Shown one piece after another: positions 40,984 to 43,836 of a stretch of 43,836 nt of DNA. The notes beneath the pieces were generated by a model that saw only the letters and a list, made by a program, of their open reading frames with translations, was not told the origin of the DNA and searched no databases. Each line of letters starts with the position of its first letter. The first letter of the stretch is position 1. Origin of the DNA: an uncultured Alphaproteobacteria bacterium (GTDB lineage Bacteria; Pseudomonadota; Alphaproteobacteria; Rs-D84); contig CAJGDG010000008.1 of NCBI GenBank assembly GCA_904502095.1, positions 1-43,836 of the forward strand, read 5' to 3'. The position numbers and the translations under genes were made by a program.

Positions 40984-41049
40984 TACTACATTTTGATAAA
41001 AAATGCGATAGAATTATTGGGTGACATAATTAATCAAAGGACTTTATTA

Positions 41050-41826
41050 ATGAGCAAAACCGATAAACTTAATCACGCAAAAAACATATTGCTGCAAGAA
41101 TTGTCTGCGATGGAAAATTCACAGCAGTGGGATTCTCATGTAAAAGAAAAGAACAAGGACTTCTCTGGTGTGATTGATGTTCAAAAATCTGAACAAATGG
41201 CGGATTACCTGACCGATGCGTTTATCAAGGCGTGCAATAAGAATAATGTTTTCGGTAAATTTATTGGTTGGGCGGACAAAGATGTAATCTATAAAACAGA
41301 AATAGCCTCGACAGTTATTGATAATGTTCTGGATATAATTAGAACCGATATAAAATCAGGTAATGTAACTATATATACGGCCAGTGGCGAAAAATATACG
41401 CCATTAAATAGGGTTACTGACGAACTTTTTAAACATGATATCGCAACTAATGTTAATATCAAAGTTGTCGGCGCAGATAACGGTTTAACACATAATAAAG
41501 CCTTGATGGGCGTAGATAGTACAGGAAAGCTATTTATAAATTTTGATTTTCCTTTGTATGGTATGCCTGAATGTTTTTTGACAGATTTACGGCACGAGCT
41601 GATGCATATTGTCGATATGTTTTTTCCGAACATAAGTGCTTTGCCCCCAGAAATCAATGTTCATGCAAATCGTTATTATTATCCACAAGACAAAGATTTA
41701 TATAATAATAATCCATTAGAGTTAAATGCAGAAATGAAGCGATCTGATTACGCAAAAAAGATACAGCAAATGTTAGCTGAACAACAAGCTTGTATATCTA
41801 AACAAATGAACGCTGTTCATGAATAA
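41050..41826 (+). CDS. HELMH metallopeptidase-like protein
   Basis: 258 residues from the ATG at 41050 (AAAGGACTTTATTA); a TTG start at 40993 is less likely. RHELMHIVDMFFP gives HELMH at 182-186, a zinc HExxH site, and about 42 residues later ELNAEM provides a candidate third ligand (E228). The N-terminal 160 residues are mixed helix and strand with no recognised domain. There is no signal peptide, so it acts in the cytoplasm or is exported by another route. The plan recalls metallopeptidase domains in phage and effector proteins. The terminator at 41829 follows. Confidence 0.65.
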   Translation: MSKTDKLNHAKNILLQELSAMENSQQWDSHVKEKNKDFSGVIDVQKSEQMADYLTDAFIKACNKNNVFGKFIGWADKDVIYKTEIASTVIDNVLDIIRTDIKSGNVTIYTASGEKYTPLNRVTDELFKHDIATNVNIKVVGADNGLTHNKALMGVDSTGKLFINFDFPLYGMPECFLTDLRHELMHIVDMFFPNISALPPEINVHANRYYYPQDKDLYNNNPLELNAEMKRSDYAKKIQQMLAEQQACISKQMNAVHE

Positions 41827-41828
41827 AC

Positions 41829-41853
41829 ACCGCCCGTTTGGGCGGTTTGTTTT
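41829..41853 (+). terminator. Terminator after the metallopeptidase-like gene
   Basis: ACCGCCC (41829-41835) with GGGCGGT (41840-41846), loop GTTT, then TTGTTTTG. Confidence 0.8.
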
Positions 41854-41857
41854 GTCA

Positions 41858-41891
41858 CATCACACACCGCTTCACATTGCATTTTGGCAAG
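41858..41891 (+). repeat. Direct repeat, left of the HNH gene
   Basis: 34 bases, 28 identical to 43310-43343. The shared pieces include TCACAT and GCATTTT. Confidence 0.65.
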
Positions 41892-41953
41892 TTTAAATCT
41901 GTTTTTCTAGTAATGTAAAGTCAAAAAGGGGAACCAAAGATTTTATAAAAGGG

Positions 41954-41982
41954 TTGACAAAAGAAAAATAGGTACATATAAT
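41954..41982 (+). promoter_or_regulatory. Consensus promoter of the HNH gene
   Basis: Perfect TTGACA (41954-41959), 17-bp spacer, perfect TATAAT (41977-41982). The ATG at 41993 is 11 bases from the -10, so the mRNA would have at most about 5 bases of leader and no ribosome binding site. Confidence 0.85.
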
Positions 41983-41992
41983 AATATCTGTT

Positions 41993-43183
41993 ATGGCTCA
42001 AAGATGTGATTGTATTTATTGTAACCGAGAAATCACAACGCGCAGTAAAGAACATGTTATTCAAAACGCGTTAGGTGGTTTATATGAATCAGAAGACATA
42101 TGTTGTCCGGATTGTAATAATTTTATCAGCCAGCATATCGATGCGCCTTTTACAAAAATATTTAATCCAATAATTAGCAGAATAGACGATTTTTCAAAAA
42201 CCAATAATACAAAGTCTATGCCGTCGTGCACAGGCACAGTTGTATATAATGGCAAACATTATAATGCGAATATCAAAGCAGGCAAGGTTGTATCTTGCCC
42301 TGATTTAAGTCGCGAATTGCGTTGCGATATATCAAAACTGCCACTGCAAATTGTCAGCTATAATTTTGATTTAAAAAATTCTGCTTTCCAAACAGGGATT
42401 GCAAAAATCGCATTTAATTACGCAATGGCGCAAAATGTTGATTTTAAATATTTAGAACCGGGTTTGATTGTAGATAAATCTGGCAATACAGTAAACAGCA
42501 TAAAGTATAATTACAATATTGTTCCATTTTGTCCGTTAAATCCTGTTGATGTTAGTTTAGAACTGGATGGTGGGGCGACAAAACCTTTTCATAACATGAT
42601 ACTGTTTTCACAGCATAATGAATTGTGGTGTTATGTTGATCTGTTTAATACTTTTCAATATTATGTACTGTTATCTGATAACATACCTGCAAATCAAAAA
42701 ATATACGCAAATTACACGCAAACATTACAGAAAATTAATCACACAGCACCCGTTTTAGATGATTTGCACGATCCAAAAACGGTTATGATTTATGCTCAGC
42801 AATATGGTGTTGAGCCTTGTATGGATCCAGCAGAATTTTCAAGGCGTGTAAATAATGCAGTTGCACGAAAATCGCAAAAAACATCTATGTCAAAAATATA
42901 TTCTCCACGAATAGAGCGTATCCCAATTGCACACTACATGTCTCGTATGGCGCAAAATCCGGAACATATGTATTTGTTCTATAATGCGATGCAGATGTAT
43001 TATGCTGATGACGAATTTCAAGAAAAGAATTTCAGAACGCTGACCCCAACATTGGGTGGTGGCACAGGTTTTTACCCGCATGAAGCATATAACATATGTT
43101 CCCAGAATCCGAAAATTCTAGAAGAATATACATATGCAAAATTTAATAAATTAAATCGATTCTTGTGCTGGTTCAGTCGTTAA
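41993..43183 (+). CDS. HNH endonuclease-like protein
   Basis: 396 residues. The N-terminus is an HNH_5-type zinc finger/nuclease: CIYC (C7, C10), EHVIQNALGG (20-29) and CPDCNN (C38, C41), the CxxC-EHxxP/Q-CxxCN layout seen in many defence and mobile-element nucleases. The rest, about 340 residues, is of unknown fold with aromatic-rich strands and a proline-poor C-terminus. No ribosome binding site exists and transcription should start almost at the ATG (see the promoter). It lies between two 34-base direct repeats, suggesting a cassette. A role in defence or mobility is inference only. Confidence 0.78.
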   Translation: MAQRCDCIYCNREITTRSKEHVIQNALGGLYESEDICCPDCNNFISQHIDAPFTKIFNPIISRIDDFSKTNNTKSMPSCTGTVVYNGKHYNANIKAGKVVSCPDLSRELRCDISKLPLQIVSYNFDLKNSAFQTGIAKIAFNYAMAQNVDFKYLEPGLIVDKSGNTVNSIKYNYNIVPFCPLNPVDVSLELDGGATKPFHNMILFSQHNELWCYVDLFNTFQYYVLLSDNIPANQKIYANYTQTLQKINHTAPVLDDLHDPKTVMIYAQQYGVEPCMDPAEFSRRVNNAVARKSQKTSMSKIYSPRIERIPIAHYMSRMAQNPEHMYLFYNAMQMYYADDEFQEKNFRTLTPTLGGGTGFYPHEAYNICSQNPKILEEYTYAKFNKLNRFLCWFSR

Positions 43184-43287
43184 ATCATAGTTATTGTAAA
43201 AAAATGCACCAAACGGCGCGATTTTAAACGGGTAGCCTTTGTCGGGATGCCAAGGCGAGTCCAAAGTCCCAGATTTCCAATGGTTTT
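43151..43287 (-). pseudogene. Possible coding remnant opposite the HNH gene end
   Basis: A minus-strand frame open from 43287 to the TAA at 43151-43153 reads like real protein (SGTLDSPWHPDKGYPFK, then IAPFGAFFYNNYDL) but is cut off by an in-frame TAA at 43288-43290 and has no ATG. It overlaps the last 33 bases of the HNH gene. It may be the C-terminal stub of a gene broken when the HNH cassette arrived. Confidence 0.3.
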
Positions 43288-43309
43288 AGATGGCTGATTT
43301 ATCAGTCTG

Positions 43310-43343
43310 CATCACATATCGCATCACATAGCATTTTAACAAG
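43310..43343 (+). repeat. Direct repeat, right of the HNH gene
   Basis: 34 bases, 28 identical to 41858-41891, in the same orientation. The repeats enclose 1.42 kb with the HNH gene and its promoter. Confidence 0.65.
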
Positions 43344-43365
43344 CGTTATTCAGCTTGTACTCGCT

Positions 43366-43635
43366 TTATAAGTATTCTTTTTCTTGGATTTCGGTTGATA
43401 CATATTCCAACGCAATTTTTATTTTCTTGCGCAGGTATGGGATGTAGTGTTCTGCTTCGTTCAGATTTTTGTATGCGCTTTCTGCATCACCGCGCGCAGA
43501 ATCTGGCATACCGCCGTCTTTATGAATGCCTCGACACATCATTTTTGCAATATGAACCACGTCTTCCAGTTCTTGCAGCGTTTCCAATATACTTAATTCT
43601 TGGGTTGTAAATGTGTTGTTGTCGGCGTATTTCAT
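43366..43635 (-). CDS. Small helical protein of unknown function
   Basis: 89 residues. Helices are ELSILETLQELEDVVHIAKMM and NLNEAEHYIPYLRKKIKIAL, with a charged loop between (HKDGGMPDSARGDAE). There is no signal peptide. The ATG at 43633-43635 follows AAAGGACACAAA. It lies 11 bases after the histidine-phosphatase gene on the same strand, so they share a transcript. No family is recognised. Confidence 0.68.
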   Translation of the reverse strand: MKYADNNTFTTQELSILETLQELEDVVHIAKMMCRGIHKDGGMPDSARGDAESAYKNLNEAEHYIPYLRKKIKIALEYVSTEIQEKEYL

Positions 43636-43646
43636 TTTGTGTCCTT

Positions 43647-43836
43647 TTATTTTGGCATGTCTGATTTATTTTGAGCGACTATACCAGTATCAAATTCTTC
43701 CACAAATTCCCACTTATCATCATCTAATACAAAATGAAAGCATTGGCAGTTTTTGATTTCGCCCATCTTTTCACCGCACGCATAGCACAACGCACGTGTC
43801 ACACCACCATGCGATGCAATGGCAATATTGGTGTGG
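43647..43836 (-). CDS. Histidine phosphatase (phosphoglycerate-mutase-like), C-terminal part
   Basis: The last 62 codons of a gene that runs off the window; the open frame reads HTNIAIASHGGVTRALCY at its visible start, the IxSHGGxxRAL block that carries the second catalytic histidine of the phosphoglycerate mutase-like superfamily. IKNCQCFHFVLD then fits the usual final strand. It ends DTGIVAQNKSDMPK. The substrate cannot be told from this part. The first half, with the RHG motif, would lie to the right of the window. Confidence 0.75.
   Translation of the reverse strand, partial: HTNIAIASHGGVTRALCYACGEKMGEIKNCQCFHFVLDDDKWEFVEEFDTGIVAQNKSDMPK

Noticed and set aside
1..43836. CRISPR array, insertion sequence or rRNA
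   Set aside because: No regular spacer-repeat series, transposase frame or rRNA-like stretch was seen. The only short-period repeat is the coding 9-base repeat at 25311.

Overview
The window is AT-rich bacterial DNA whose housekeeping genes point to an alphaproteobacterium. The markers are an alphaproteobacterial-style ParC, the lptE-holA pair, zapA with an upstream coiled-coil partner, and a helix-turn-helix protein like the N-terminus of alphaproteobacterial S24 repressors. An oxygen-independent ribonucleotide reductase, its radical-SAM activase and a 2[4Fe-4S] ferredoxin suggest anaerobic life. Many secreted, barrel-forming or cysteine-rich proteins suggest a host-associated cell surface. 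An uncultured gut alphaproteobacterial lineage is my inference; I could not run any database search.

Layout. 1-5819 is core: parC, an alpha2-type glycyl-tRNA synthetase, ferredoxin, a Bax-inhibitor-1 protein, a small basic protein and lgt. 5820-6180 holds a tandem duplication and tRNA-Ser(UGA). 6180-18999 is markedly AT-rich and looks like an inserted island. It carries an HD-domain hydrolase, five family-2 glycosyltransferases (one fused to a radical SAM domain), an ABC-F ATPase, a PHP phosphoesterase, an APH-fold kinase, a UDP-glucuronate decarboxylase and a GNAT acetyltransferase. The last 20 bases of tRNA-Ser are repeated exactly at 18980-18999, and with two changes at 18065-18084, which gives candidate island boundaries.

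19074-26481 is envelope and division: two beta-barrel proteins, a large glycine-zipper secreted protein, two tandem paralogues of unknown role, zapA with its partner, an acidic repeat protein and a membrane protein. 26483-29424 is a minus-strand operon lptE-holA-map-radC. 29497-32635 holds two cysteine-rich secreted or anchored proteins; the second has a leader RNA with several nested helices and a terminator. 32667-34256 is an acyl-CoA ligase.

34587-37647 is the anaerobic ribonucleotide reductase locus. Two NrdR boxes overlap its promoter. The glycyl-radical domain of NrdD is not on nrdD but on a separate 60-codon gene with its own strong ribosome binding site, between nrdD and nrdG. 37773-39195 encodes a surface pair with TFYNC repeats. 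39203-43836 is accessory: an ASCH-like protein, a stand-alone HTH protein, a LysR regulator, a metallopeptidase-like protein, an HNH protein with a consensus promoter and almost no 5' leader lying between direct repeats, a small coiled-coil protein and the end of a histidine phosphatase.

The best candidates for something undescribed are the split NrdD, the structured leader at 31128-31264, the tRNA-Ser-bounded island with its duplicated structured elements, and the glycosyltransferase/radical SAM fusion.
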